Below are positions 46,122 through 55,710 of a DNA stretch of 64,000 nucleotides, in pieces. The position numbers were made by a program, and so were the translations under genes. Each line of letters opens with the position of its first letter. Position 1 is the stretch's first letter. Source of the stretch: Dendrocalamus latiflorus (Eukaryota > Streptophyta > Magnoliopsida > Poales > Poaceae); assembly GCA_017311315.1 (NCBI GenBank), contig CM029610.1:40006870-40070869 (forward strand). The letters run 5' to 3'. A model generated the notes under the pieces. The model did no database searches. It saw only the letters and a list, made by a program, of their open reading frames with translations, and was not told the DNA's origin.

Positions 46122-46322
46122 TGTAAGAGATGGATTTGGGAAGAATGACTGCGCAGCATCTATTACTTCAGTAGGGGTACAAATACAGGAGCAAAGCTCT
46201 GGCCAGCCACTCGTTAGTAACAGCAGATCCTACAATCTAGGAGAGGTGGAGACTGTGGCTGGCCTGTTACAACGGAAGCACTGAAACTGAAAACTGAGCT
46301 ATCCTAAACCTGTACGTTGACA
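46122..46322 (-). repeat. 3' LTR of the intact copia element
   Basis: 201 bp, TGTAAGAGATGG to GTTGACA. It contains the last eight codons and stop of the polyprotein. Confidence 0.97.
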
Positions 46323-49300
46323 CCCCCCGGCAGTTTGAGCATCGGTTGATCGAATGCACAAGCTGGACTTGAATTCTGTGAACAAAGGCGTTGGCAAGCC
46401 CTTGGTCATTATGTCAGCTAATTGATGCCGAGTTGGAATCTGCATAACTCTGAATTGGCCAAGTGCTACCTTTTCCCTGACGAAGTGAATGTCCAGTTCA
46501 ACGTGTTTCGTTCGTCGATGATGAACCGGGTTCTGAGATAGATAGACTGCTGATATGTTGTCACAATAGATGACAGTGGCCTTCCCGATGTGAACATGGA
46601 GTTCCTGAAGCAAGTTTCGTAACCAGCAGCATTCAGCAGTGGCATTGGCCACCGCCCTGTACTCAGCTTCCGCACTCGACCGGGAGACAGTCGGTTGTCT
46701 CTTCGAAGACCACGAGACAAGCGAATCGCCAAGGAACACACAGTAGCCCGACGTCGAGCGTCTGGTGTCCGGGCATCCTGCCCAATCTGCATCGGAGTAG
46801 GCCTTGAGCTCGGTTGATGGAGAAGCGGAGATGAAGAGGCCGTCATGGATGGAGCCGCGAAGGTACCGGAGAATCCTCTTGACCAGATTCCAGTGAGCAG
46901 CACGGGGGGAATGCATGTACAGGCAAGCTTGATTGACGGCATAGGCGATATCCGGCCGCGTAAGAGTTAAATACTGCAATGCGCCGGTGATGCTCCGATA
47001 GAACGTGCCGTCGCTCGCTGGTTCGCCGTCAGCGGCGGACAGCTTCTGCTTGGCGTCGACTGGAGTTGATGCGGGCTTGCAGTTGGCCATGCCCGCACGT
47101 TCGAGGATGTCCTCCGTGTACTGAGCCTGGGAGAGGGAGAAGCCAGTAGCATCACGCCGAACCTGAACACCGAGGAAGAAGCGCAGCTCGCCGAGGTCCT
47201 TGATGGCGAACTCGCGACAGAGGGCCTGGACGATTTGTCGAAGCAACGACAACGTGGACGCTGTCAGGATGATGTCATCCACGTACACCAGGAGGTAGGC
47301 CAAGGCATCTCCTTGCTTGTAGACGAACAACGACGTGTCGGAACCTGTCGAGACAAAGCCGATGGAGCGAAGGAAGGTGCCCAGTCGCTGGAACCACGCC
47401 CGCGGTGCTTGCTTTAGTCCGTAGAGGGACTTAACAAGGAGACAGACGTGATCCGGATGCAGGTTGTCGACGAACCCAGCAGGTTGGTGACAGTACACGC
47501 GCTCAGCCAAGTCGCCGTGTAAGAATGCATTCTTGACGTCGAGCTGATGCACCGGCCACCGGCGCGTGGCGGCGAGATGGAGCACCGTGCGAATGGTAGA
47601 CGGCTTGACCACCGGGGAGAAGGTTTGGTGAAAATCGACCCCTGGGCGTTGAGAGAACCCACGGACGACCCACCTGGCCTTGCGTCGTTCCAGCGTGCCA
47701 TCCGGGTGCAGCTTGTTCTTGAAGATCCATTTGCCGGTGATGATGTTGGCGTTCGGTGGTCGAGGGACGAGTGTCCAGGTACCATTGGCCTGCAGCGCAT
47801 TGAATTCCTCCTGCATCGCCGCGAGCCACTCAGGATCACGGAGGGCTGTGCGGACTGAAGTCGGCGGAGGTGTCGGAGAAGAGGATGTGACGACGTGCGC
47901 GTACTTCGGGTTCGGCATACGGATGCCGTCGCGCCCGCGGGTGACCATGTGGTGCCTGAGAGGTTCCGCTGGTGGAGGTGCTGAGGCAGGTGCTGTCGAT
48001 GCAGGTCGTGAGGACGCCAAACTTGGTGCTGTTGCCGTGGAAGCCGGGAGCTCGCTGTTGGACTGGGCCGCAGTCGGTTGAGAATCCAGCGCAGACGTCG
48101 GGATTGCTGACGGTGCACGCGGAGTCACAGGCGACGTCGAGGCTGGCGGTGTGTGGGGACGTGCGGACGATGTTGAAGTGTGCGGCGCACGCGGTTGCCG
48201 TTGGTGCAGTGTGCGAGGACGACTCACCACAGGCAACGGGATCACATCGGGTATGCAAGATGGGCTTCGGCGCACTGCTGCTGGACCTGGTTCAGAGAGC
48301 TGCGCAAACGGAAAACATGTTTCGTCGAAGTATACATGACGAGATATGAGTACACGTTTTGTCTCTGGATTGTAGCACTTATAGCCACGCTGATCCATGG
48401 GGTATCCCAGAAAAACACAGCGAGCAGACCGTGGCGCGAGCTTGTGTGGGGCGGTGGCTGCAGTGTTGGGATAGCAGAGGCAACCAAAGACACGCAGATG
48501 AGAGTAATCAGGTGGCGCACCGAAAAGAAGAGCAAAGGGTGTGTCGTTGCCGCGAGGACGACAAGGGCGCCGGTTGAGCAGGTACGTGGAGGCCGCAAGA
48601 GCGTCAGGCCAGAACGACGGAGGGAGTGCAGCCTGGAACAGAAGAGTTCGAACGCCGTCGTTGATGGTGCGAAGAACACGTTCTGCACGACCGTTTTGCT
48701 GAGATGTGTAAGGGCATGTCAGCCGTAGCACAATGCCATGTTTGGCGTAGAACGCTCGAGAAGCAGAATTAGCAAATTCCTTTCCATTGTCTGTTTGAAC
48801 ACACATAATTGGGCGCTGGAATTGTGTGTTAACAAAGGCATGAAAGGAAATGATAGTAGGTAGGACATCAGATTTATGCCGCAGGGGGAAGGTCCAAACA
48901 TAATGAGAGAAATCATCAAGTATTACAAGGTAGAACTTGAAGCCTGAGTTGCTCATTATTGGCGAGGTCCATACATCACAATGTAAAAGTTGGAAAGGGA
49001 AAGCAGAAACATTATTGGACTCATGAAATGGCAGCCGCACGTGTTTACCAATTCGACAGGCATGACATGTATGTGGACTGGACTTTGAGCAGGTGAAGCC
49101 AATGGAACGAGACAGGTGCTGGAGTGTGTCCCGGCCAGGATGACCAAGGCGGGCGTGCCAGAGGTCAGCAGCTGTTGAAGAGAGGAGAGCCTGCGCCGAT
49201 CCTGAAGACGATGTGCCCGGAGGAGTGCGCAGGGGGTAGAGTTCTCCAGACGAATCACATCGGAGGATAGCCATCCTGGTTCGAAGATCCTTGATGGAGA

Positions 49301-50684
49301 ATCCCCAGGGATCAAATTCAACAGACACAGAGTTGTCACGGGTTAGTGCACGAACAGAGATGAGGTTCTTCACTAATTGAGGAGCAATCAAAACATTGTT
49401 GAGACGCAATGGGGAAGAAGTAGTGGGAATAAAGGAGCTGCCAGTGCATGATGCCGTTAAATGGTTGCCGTTGCCGACAACAATTTGACAGGGAACAGTA
49501 GACGATGTGTGAGAGGAAAGAATACCAGGATGCGAAGCCATATGCGAGGTCGCGCCGGTATCGAGGAACCAGTCGCTGCCGCCGCCGGTGGGGTTGTTGA
49601 GGGACATCCCATTGATCGCCGAGTAGAGCCCCGATGGCAGGGTGCCCTGGTCTTGCTGTGGCGGTGGCGTAGTCAGAGCCGCCATGGCTGACGGAGGAGT
49701 GACACCCGGACGAGGCGCGAGGACGCCCGGGCGCCAGGAGTTGATCGGCCACGCTTGAACCACCCCCTGCCACGGATTTTGCGCCGACGTCCACTGCGGT
49801 GGGTGGTTCGCGGTTTGGCCGGACGCAGGCCCAGTGGACGCGATCTGGCGGTTTCGGTTGTCCGCCGCCTTGCGCTTCTTGCGGCGGTCACCACCGCCAG
49901 AAGATGCGCTGGACGTAGATGCAGGCGAGGACTGTGGAGGGGCCGGTGAAGACTTGGTGACGGCGGACGAGCTGGTGTCCCGAGCAGCAAGAAGGGCCGT
50001 CTGAGCCTCCATCTGAAGCGAGTGCTTGATGCGGTTCTCTTCCTGCAGTAAGTAGGACTTAGTGTAGAGAAACGTCGGCGGCGGTGTCATGGTGGAGAGT
50101 ACAGCGATGGCTTGACTGAACTTGTTGTTCAGGCCGCGCAGAGTGTTGATGACGAGAGCCGGATCAGAGACGGCGGCGCCGCAGTCGTAGAGAGTGTCGG
50201 CGAGGCGCTTGAGACGGCCGCAGTACTCGCCGATGGACATGTCACCCTGGAAGAGACTGTGAAACTCTTGCTGGGCATAGACGGCGCGTTGGAGACTGTT
50301 GTCCAAGAATTGCCCAGTAATGGTGGACCACGCGGCATAGGCAGTGTTGCGTGGTTTGTAGACATCATTCCAGATGTCCTTGGACACCGTGGAATAGAGC
50401 CACGACACAATGCAGGAATCAATCTGCAGCCACTCGGGATCATCAATCATGGCGGCGGCATCGACCGTGCCATCAATGTGATTCATCAGGCCAAACTTCT
50501 TGAAGGTAAGCTCAAAGAAGGATCGCCACTGACGGAAATTGCCGTCGTCGGTGGCGAGTGTTACAGGGACGTGGCTGTGGATGTTGATTAGAACAAGCGT
50601 GGAGGCTGGAGGAGGAGTAGGTTCAGTGGCCGTGGCGAATGGATTGGTTCCAACGGAGGAGATGGAGCCAGAGGGACTGGCCAT
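46299..50684 (-). CDS. Copia gag-pol polyprotein, 1,461 aa, intact
   Basis: The start is ATG at 50684, 40 bases after the primer site. Order (approximate residues): gag of the UBN2/DUF4219 kind (30-230), a basic linker DRRKKRK (about 265), protease DTGATSHM (about 375), integrase zinc finger HARLGH...CHAC (510-550), integrase core Asp/Asp/Glu in HCDVW, TDNGKEF and NGRAERV, reverse transcriptase with LYGLKQAPRAW and YVDDIIL (about 1130), and RNase H with YSDADWAGCP and SSAEAEYRA. It is cut by its own protease into particle, replication and integration proteins. I see no CCHC zinc knuckle in gag. The last codons run into the 3' LTR, which supplies the stop. Confidence 0.97.
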   Translation of the reverse strand: MASPSGSISSVGTNPFATATEPTPPPASTLVLINIHSHVPVTLATDDGNFRQWRSFFELTFKKFGLMNHIDGTVDAAAMIDDPEWLQIDSCIVSWLYSTVSKDIWNDVYKPRNTAYAAWSTITGQFLDNSLQRAVYAQQEFHSLFQGDMSIGEYCGRLKRLADTLYDCGAAVSDPALVINTLRGLNNKFSQAIAVLSTMTPPPTFLYTKSYLLQEENRIKHSLQMEAQTALLAARDTSSSAVTKSSPAPPQSSPASTSSASSGGGDRRKKRKAADNRNRQIASTGPASGQTANHPPQWTSAQNPWQGVVQAWPINSWRPGVLAPRPGVTPPSAMAALTTPPPQQDQGTLPSGLYSAINGMSLNNPTGGGSDWFLDTGATSHMASHPGILSSHTSSTVPCQIVVGNGNHLTASCTGSSFIPTTSSPLRLNNVLIAPQLVKNLISVRALTRDNSVSVEFDPWGFSIKDLRTRMAILRCDSSGELYPLRTPPGTSSSGSAQALLSSTAADLWHARLGHPGRDTLQHLSRSIGFTCSKSSPHTCHACRIGKHVRLPFHESNNVSAFPFQLLHCDVWTSPIMSNSGFKFYLVILDDFSHYVWTFPLRHKSDVLPTIISFHAFVNTQFQRPIMCVQTDNGKEFANSASRAFYAKHGIVLRLTCPYTSQQNGRAERVLRTINDGVRTLLFQAALPPSFWPDALAASTYLLNRRPCRPRGNDTPFALLFGAPPDYSHLRVFGCLCYPNTAATAPHKLAPRSARCVFLGYPMDQRGYKCYNPETKRVLISRHVYFDETCFPFAQLSEPGPAAVRRSPSCIPDVIPLPVVSRPRTLHQRQPRAPHTSTSSARPHTPPASTSPVTPRAPSAIPTSALDSQPTAAQSNSELPASTATAPSLASSRPASTAPASAPPPAEPLRHHMVTRGRDGIRMPNPKYAHVVTSSSPTPPPTSVRTALRDPEWLAAMQEEFNALQANGTWTLVPRPPNANIITGKWIFKNKLHPDGTLERRKARWVVRGFSQRPGVDFHQTFSPVVKPSTIRTVLHLAATRRWPVHQLDVKNAFLHGDLAERVYCHQPAGFVDNLHPDHVCLLVKSLYGLKQAPRAWFQRLGTFLRSIGFVSTGSDTSLFVYKQGDALAYLLVYVDDIILTASTLSLLRQIVQALCREFAIKDLGELRFFLGVQVRRDATGFSLSQAQYTEDILERAGMANCKPASTPVDAKQKLSAADGEPASDGTFYRSITGALQYLTLTRPDIAYAVNQACLYMHSPRAAHWNLVKRILRYLRGSIHDGLFISASPSTELKAYSDADWAGCPDTRRSTSGYCVFLGDSLVSWSSKRQPTVSRSSAEAEYRAVANATAECCWLRNLLQELHVHIGKATVIYCDNISAVYLSQNPVHHRRTKHVELDIHFVREKVALGQFRVMQIPTRHQLADIMTKGLPTPLFTEFKSSLCIRSTDAQTAGGCQRTGLG

Positions 50685-50723
50685 GGCCGAGAGCAGCGGA
50701 AGTGGAAGAAGAGGATCAAGAAT

Positions 50724-50735
50724 GCTCTGATACCA
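50724..50735 (-). promoter_or_regulatory. Primer-binding site of the intact copia element
   Basis: The minus strand reads TGGTATCAGAGC, complementary to plant initiator-Met tRNA, with no gap to the LTR. Confidence 0.9.
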
Positions 50736-50936
50736 TGTAAGAGATGGATTTGGGAAGAATGACTGCGCAGCATCTATTACTTCAGTAGGGGTACAAATAC
50801 AGGAGCAAAGCTCTGGCCAGCCACTCGTTAGTAACAGCAGATCCTACAATCTAGGAGAGGTGGAGACTGTGGCTGGCCTGTTACAACGGAAGCACTGAAA
50901 CTGAAAACTGAGCTATCCTAAACCTGTACGTTGACA
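50736..50936 (-). repeat. 5' LTR of the intact copia element
   Basis: 201 bp, same sequence as 46122-46322 by eye. Confidence 0.97.
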
Positions 50937-50941
50937 CTTAG

Positions 50942-51883
50942 GATCTTCAATGAGTAAGAGAAGAAGATTTGAGAAGAGATCTAGGCCATTTATTTGTATG
51001 AAGTTGGATTACTTGGTACACAAATCTGGGTGAACTTAGATTAGGCATGACTGTGGGGGTGGTTGACGGGGGTGGATTTAATAAAGAAAATTTTAGTGTA
51101 TTATAGAGTAGGGTAGAATGTGTACTAGTACTACACTGCAAGAGCCAAGGCCCAGGGTACAGCTTTTGAATCCAATAACGAACGGTTTGCGTCTTTCACA
51201 CACTCGCGTTAGCATCGTCTATTGACCACATCATGCTGTTGTTGCTTCATCGATCTATCGCATTTGAATTTGGTGCATCAGATTTCTTCCAAGGCAAGTC
51301 CGTAAGGGCAGATTCGGACCGTTCATTAGTCGAATGCGTTCACCTCCACTTAACTAAAAATCTTGTTTACTGCCCTCATCCTACATTTTCCCCTCGGAAG
51401 AATCTATTTTTATCGAACATGTCACTCTGTTCACTATTTGCCGATTTACTGAACGCCAACAGCTAGCGAGCGAGCAGGCCAATCTGTTCCTCAGCGTCTG
51501 ACTGTTGGGGCGGCTAAGCTTTGCTGCCTTCCCCGGCGAGGGCACGACAAGATCAACGCGGCAACGCCTTTAGCCCAGCCCCACCGTTCAACATTCGACG
51601 GCAGCAATCACCAGTCCACCCTAGCTATCTATCCCTAACGCGATCCATCTCTCTAGGCATCTTGGCCACATCTCGCACGTCAAATCAAATCAAGATCAAA
51701 CAAAAGACAATCATCCACGGCCACCAGCAGCTAGCAGAGATAGGAAATCAACAACATACATGGCTGCAACTCTGACTACGCGTCTGAAGAAGAAACAAGA
51801 ACAACAGGAGCTCAACAATCTCTTGAGACTTGACACTTCGACAAGCCAAAAGCAACACGCACAAGTTACGTAAAAGAACATTA
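50942..51883. other. Unassigned spacer
   Basis: Mixed composition with only short frames. No element ends or gene motifs that I can support. Confidence 0.35.
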
Positions 51884-51891
51884 GATACAGA

Positions 51892-52444
51892 CAGTGGCGG
51901 AGGACTGGAAAAAAAAATAAGGTGAGGCGGATCGAAAGTAATACCATTCAAGCTCCTCCAACCCTGTCAACGCCGGAGTTTGCGCGCTGGTGGCTGCCGC
52001 CCGCCGCCGGCTACGCCCAGGCCGCCGTCGGTTACGCCACTGCCCAGCGCGGCAGCGCCCAGCGCCACTGCCCACCGGTGGCTGCCGCCCGCCCGCCGCC
52101 CGTCGCCGGTTACGCCACTGCCCAGCGCGGCAGCGCCCAGCGCCACTGCCCACCGGTGGCTGCCGCCCGCCCGCCGCCGGCTACGCCACTGCCCAGCGCC
52201 CAGCGCCGCTGCCCACCGGTGGCTGCCGCCCGCTCGCCGCCGGCTACGCCCAGAGTCCAGCCGTCCAGGGAGGTAGGGAGCAGCCGAGGCAGGGAGCAGG
52301 GAGCAGTCTAAGGTTTACATTTACATTGACTAGCTGGTAGCTATTGGGCTATTGGATACTGGATAGGGGATATATGGGGGCCTGCTGCAAAAAATCAAGG
52401 TATGGCCCAAGCCTTACCTTGCCCTATCGGGCCCTCCGCCACTG
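51892..52444. mobile_element. Small hAT-type element, 553 bp
   Basis: Ends are CAGTGGCGGAGGACTGG and the complement of CAGTGGCGGAGGGCCCG. Perfect 8-bp repeats gatacaga flank it at 51884-51891 and 52445-52452. There is no transposase. The ends match the family of the Pack-hAT at 1836. The middle is a GC-rich triplicate. Confidence 0.9.
52026..52258. repeat. Three tandem copies of a 77-bp GC-rich unit inside the small hAT
   Basis: Units start near 52028, 52105 and 52182 with GG(T/C)TACGCCACTGCCCAGCG, and each contains CCACCGGTGGCTGCCGCCCG. The third is shortened by one GGCAGCGCC block. Confidence 0.8.
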
Positions 52445-52452
52445 GATACAGA

Positions 52453-53179
52453 GCAAGCAGTAAAGCAAGTGGCCAAAGCAAAACCAAGAGCAGAGGGGGA
52501 CATGGGCATGTATTTATATACATACCACCAGAGTACTGTACATGAACAGTGAAAGAATTTATCTTACTTTTGATAGGTTTCTGTTAGTTTTGGTGAGAGT
52601 TACTAATTTCGGGAAGACTCTTGAGTTAGCCAAGATGTGTGTGAGATGGGAGTCTATTTTAAGTATAGTTGGCATACCTAATCTGACTTTGACTCTGTAA
52701 TCTTATGAGTATAAATGAAATAATTTTAAAATTTCAAAAAATTTGAATTCTTTTAGATTTTGATTGAATTCTCAATCCTTACCCAATTTGGCAATTACCC
52801 TTAGAAACCGCCTTCTCCTTTTGGTCATCCACCTTCCCTCTTTGCTAGCGCCTCCTAGAGCAACCGCCTCCCCCACCGCCTCACTGTGCGCCGCTCCACG
52901 CGCCCAAGCGACGCCGCTTGAAGTTGCGGCGGTCCTCCTCCTCGCGTTCACACCTGCCCGCTCCGCGCTGACGCCAAGGCCCCGCTTGCTAGTCGCCTAA
53001 ACCCCTGCTCCCTTTCCTAGCTTGGTGCGCCCAATTGACCAGCACCCTCTCCTGTCGTAACTCGCTGCCACTTCTCAGGTAAATGTTGGTCGTTAGGATA
53101 GGGTACTGGAGGGAGATTAGCCCACCCTGGGCCTTCGCCTTATCACCTATGATCTTTAGAAATCATCAAAATTAACAGG
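52453..53179. other. Spacer, possible interior remnant of the next LTR element
   Basis: 52.8-53.0 kb is CT-rich. No protein domain is visible. If the primer site at 53180 is real, this side would be the interior of a truncated minus-strand element. Confidence 0.3.
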
Positions 53180-53980
53180 CTCTGATACCACTTGTTACAG
53201 TTTACAACCACTCAGCAGTCGTTACGACCACACTCAAAGTCGTTACAACCTCTTCTTATGTGCTCCGACCGCTCCGACCACGCCTTTATACTCCGACCAC
53301 GTACTTGTAACTTTAGCTGATGAGAGTTACCACCACGTTCACGCTACGCTGCGTGTTCTCGTAACCACTCCTTTGACCACTCGATCATCGTAGTCGTAAC
53401 CCGATTACGACCACGCTAAAGGCTCGATCGCCGTGGTCATAAAGTTTAAGACCACATCTTCTACTCCGTGACCGTGGTCGTAACTCGTTTATAACCACGT
53501 CTTCTGCTCCTGTGAACACCTCCGTTCACCGTGGTCGTAACTTGTTTCATATCTGTGAAAACGACAAACTCAATATTTTCCAGGAGCTAAAACACTCCGC
53601 TTTTTTATTTCTCTCTCTTGTTTCGATCACCCCGATTGCTTCCTGTCCTCTCGTTACATAGCTCTAACTTTTATACCCAACACAACGACTACCACACGGA
53701 GACAACTACGACACGGACTCGAAAACTAACTCATACACTGAAACAAACTCATGCACGGCTACGACCACGACAAACCGACTCGAATACAACCAAATAAGAT
53801 TACTAACTCTAACAACTCACGTGAGAGGCGACCACCTTGGCACAGCGCAAAAAGGCCGGGCCTAGACTGGCATGGCACAAAGACTGCTTGGCGTACCAGT
53901 GGGCCGTGCCTAGGCTCGTCAGAGGCAAGATGGGCTATGCTGACATGGCATGATAGGGTGGCCCTACGAGGCACCACAAC
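53180..53980 (-). mobile_element. Possible 5' LTR remnant with primer site, minus strand
   Basis: The minus strand reads TGGTATCAGAGC at 53180-53191, two bases from TGTTACAGTTTACAACC at 53194. The next 350 bp are packed with GACCAC/GTCGTAA words like the other LTRs here, and GGGTATAAAAGTTAG (minus strand, about 53.67 kb) could be its TATA box. There is no second LTR, so the outer end is unknown. Confidence 0.4.
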
Positions 53981-54535
53981 CTAGGGATGGCAATTGTGCC
54001 CGTTTACCCGTGTACCCATGGGTAAATACCCTAATGGAGTCGGGTATGAGGTGCATTCTTCACCCACGGGTAGGAAAATGGGGGGAAATGTCTGCCCATC
54101 GGGTAAACGGGTACGGGTATGGGTTAGCTCTACCCGTACCCGTCTCGCCCGTTTACCCGTGAAATAGACTGACAAGTGGACCCCTAAAATAATAAACCCT
54201 AAGTCCCTAACTCTCCCCGCCGCCCGCCCAGATCCTTCTTCGCCCGCCGCCCCCCTCGGCCCCTCTCGCACTCTCCTCCATCCGCCGCCTCCTCGCTCAC
54301 CTCGCCCGCCGCCCTGCGCCCCGCTCTCCTCAGCGCCCCCGCCCCCCACCCAGCCACCGGCCTCCTCCTCCGCCCCAGATCCGTCTCCTCCTCACTCGCC
54401 TCGCCCGCCGCCCTGCGCCCCGCTCGCCTCAGCGCCTCCGCCTCGCCCAGATCCGCCGCCTCCGCCCCCCACCCGGCCGCCGGCCTCCTCCTCCGCCCCA
54501 GATCCGTCTCCTCCTCCTCGCTCGCCTCGCCCGCC

Positions 54536-54722
54536 GGCATCGCTGAGGGGCTCGCGCAGCGGGGCCACCGCGCCGTAACCTTTGACATGCGCGGCGCCGG
54601 GCGGTCCACCGGCCACGCCTCCCTCACGGGCTCCTCGGAGGTCGGGGACGTCGTCGCCGTCTGCCGCTGGGTCGCCGAAAACCTCAAGCCGCGCGCCGTC
54701 CTGCTCGTCGGCTCCTCCGCCG
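54536..54722 (+). pseudogene. Captured alpha/beta-hydrolase exon
   Basis: The frame reads GIAEGLAQRGHRAVTFDMRG, then AGRSTGHASLTGSSEVGDVV, AVCRWVAENL and LLVGSSAG, ending at a GT donor (54723). The GRST and GSSAG nucleophile-elbow region is typical of plant alpha/beta hydrolases of the KANL3/Tex30-like group. The strand and catalytic residues after the elbow are absent. Upstream (54.2-54.53 kb) are tandem CT-rich units ending CTCGCCCGCCG. It is a piece of one gene inside transposon ends. Confidence 0.72.
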
Positions 54723-55710
54723 GTAGTTTAATTACGCTGAGTGGAGGAGATTATCGCGTTTGGGAGCTAACTATTTCGTCCTGATTTGGTGTTTTGAGGC
54801 AGGGATTCTCGGGAGATTGACCCTTACTCGGTTTGGGTGGAGTTGGGCGATCGAATTCCAGGGTTTCTTTCAGCCGATTCGAGCGTAAAGTTTTCATCTC
54901 TTGCAGCAATTTGACCCTGGTAAGCCCAACGACGAGATCTCTGTTCCGTGAAAAAAACTTGTGTCCTTCTCGTCTAGGTTGTGTAAGATTTGGATCTGTG
55001 ATAATCCATTTGCCGGATGGTTCCTCCTGATTAAAGTATGTAGTTTCGACCTTGCAGGGTGATTTGATCTCATTTTTGGGAGTGATCCGGCTCTGGGGGT
55101 TCGGTTCATCGATTAAGCAACCACACTGAATCATGCTTCTCTGGGTATAAAGTTTGCATCTCGGAGGTGTGATTCGATCTGTGGAGCGGAAAGAATCGTG
55201 CGCTGGGCTTAGTTGTCGTGCTCCTGCTATTGTCACGGCCACTGCTATTGTCACGGCCGAGAGCCGCATGATTTAGTTGCCACCTTGCATGATTTAGTTG
55301 GGTCGTTTAGACGTTTAGTTAGCTTACTGTAATGATTCTATCACTGTGGCAGAGTTTTTGTTGCTTAGCAGATACATCATTCATTTATGCTTCGTCACAT
55401 AGATGGTTGTTTCTTTGAGTGATTCTATATGTGCTGCAAGCAAAAGCTAGATTTCATGCTACACGTTGTTACTTGGGTGGCTTTGATCGCATGCGCTTGT
55501 GGTAGGAGTTTTGATTGTTCTCCTTGCTTCTGTTTGAGAATATGGACTCAGTTCGCGGGCGGGTAAACGGGTATACCCGCGGGCGACGGGTACCCGCGGG
55601 TGACGGGTATGGGCGAGATTCTTTACCCGTCGTCCTTCGCGGGTATACCCGCGGGCGTAAATCAGGGTCGCGGGTACGGGTATGGGCGAGCACTACCCGT
55701 ACCCGCCGCA

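Larger units (their letters stand above)
46122..50936 (-). mobile_element. Intact Ty1/copia retrotransposon with identical-looking LTRs
   Basis: LTRs of 201 bp at 46122-46322 and 50736-50936 agree at every base I compared. Five-base repeats cttag flank the element at 46117-46121 and 50937-50941. The primer site (50724-50735, minus strand) touches the LTR, and a polypurine run CCGGGGGG abuts the 3' LTR. One uninterrupted polyprotein fills the interior. Identical LTRs imply a very recent insertion, so it may still be active. Confidence 0.97.

Noticed and set aside
45344..46284. Gly/Arg/Glu-rich plus-strand frames up to 248 codons
   Set aside because: They read through tandem repeats, opposite the small membrane-protein gene; open in every phase because of composition.
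50112..50591. 159-codon plus-strand frame
   Set aside because: Antisense shadow of the copia gag region.
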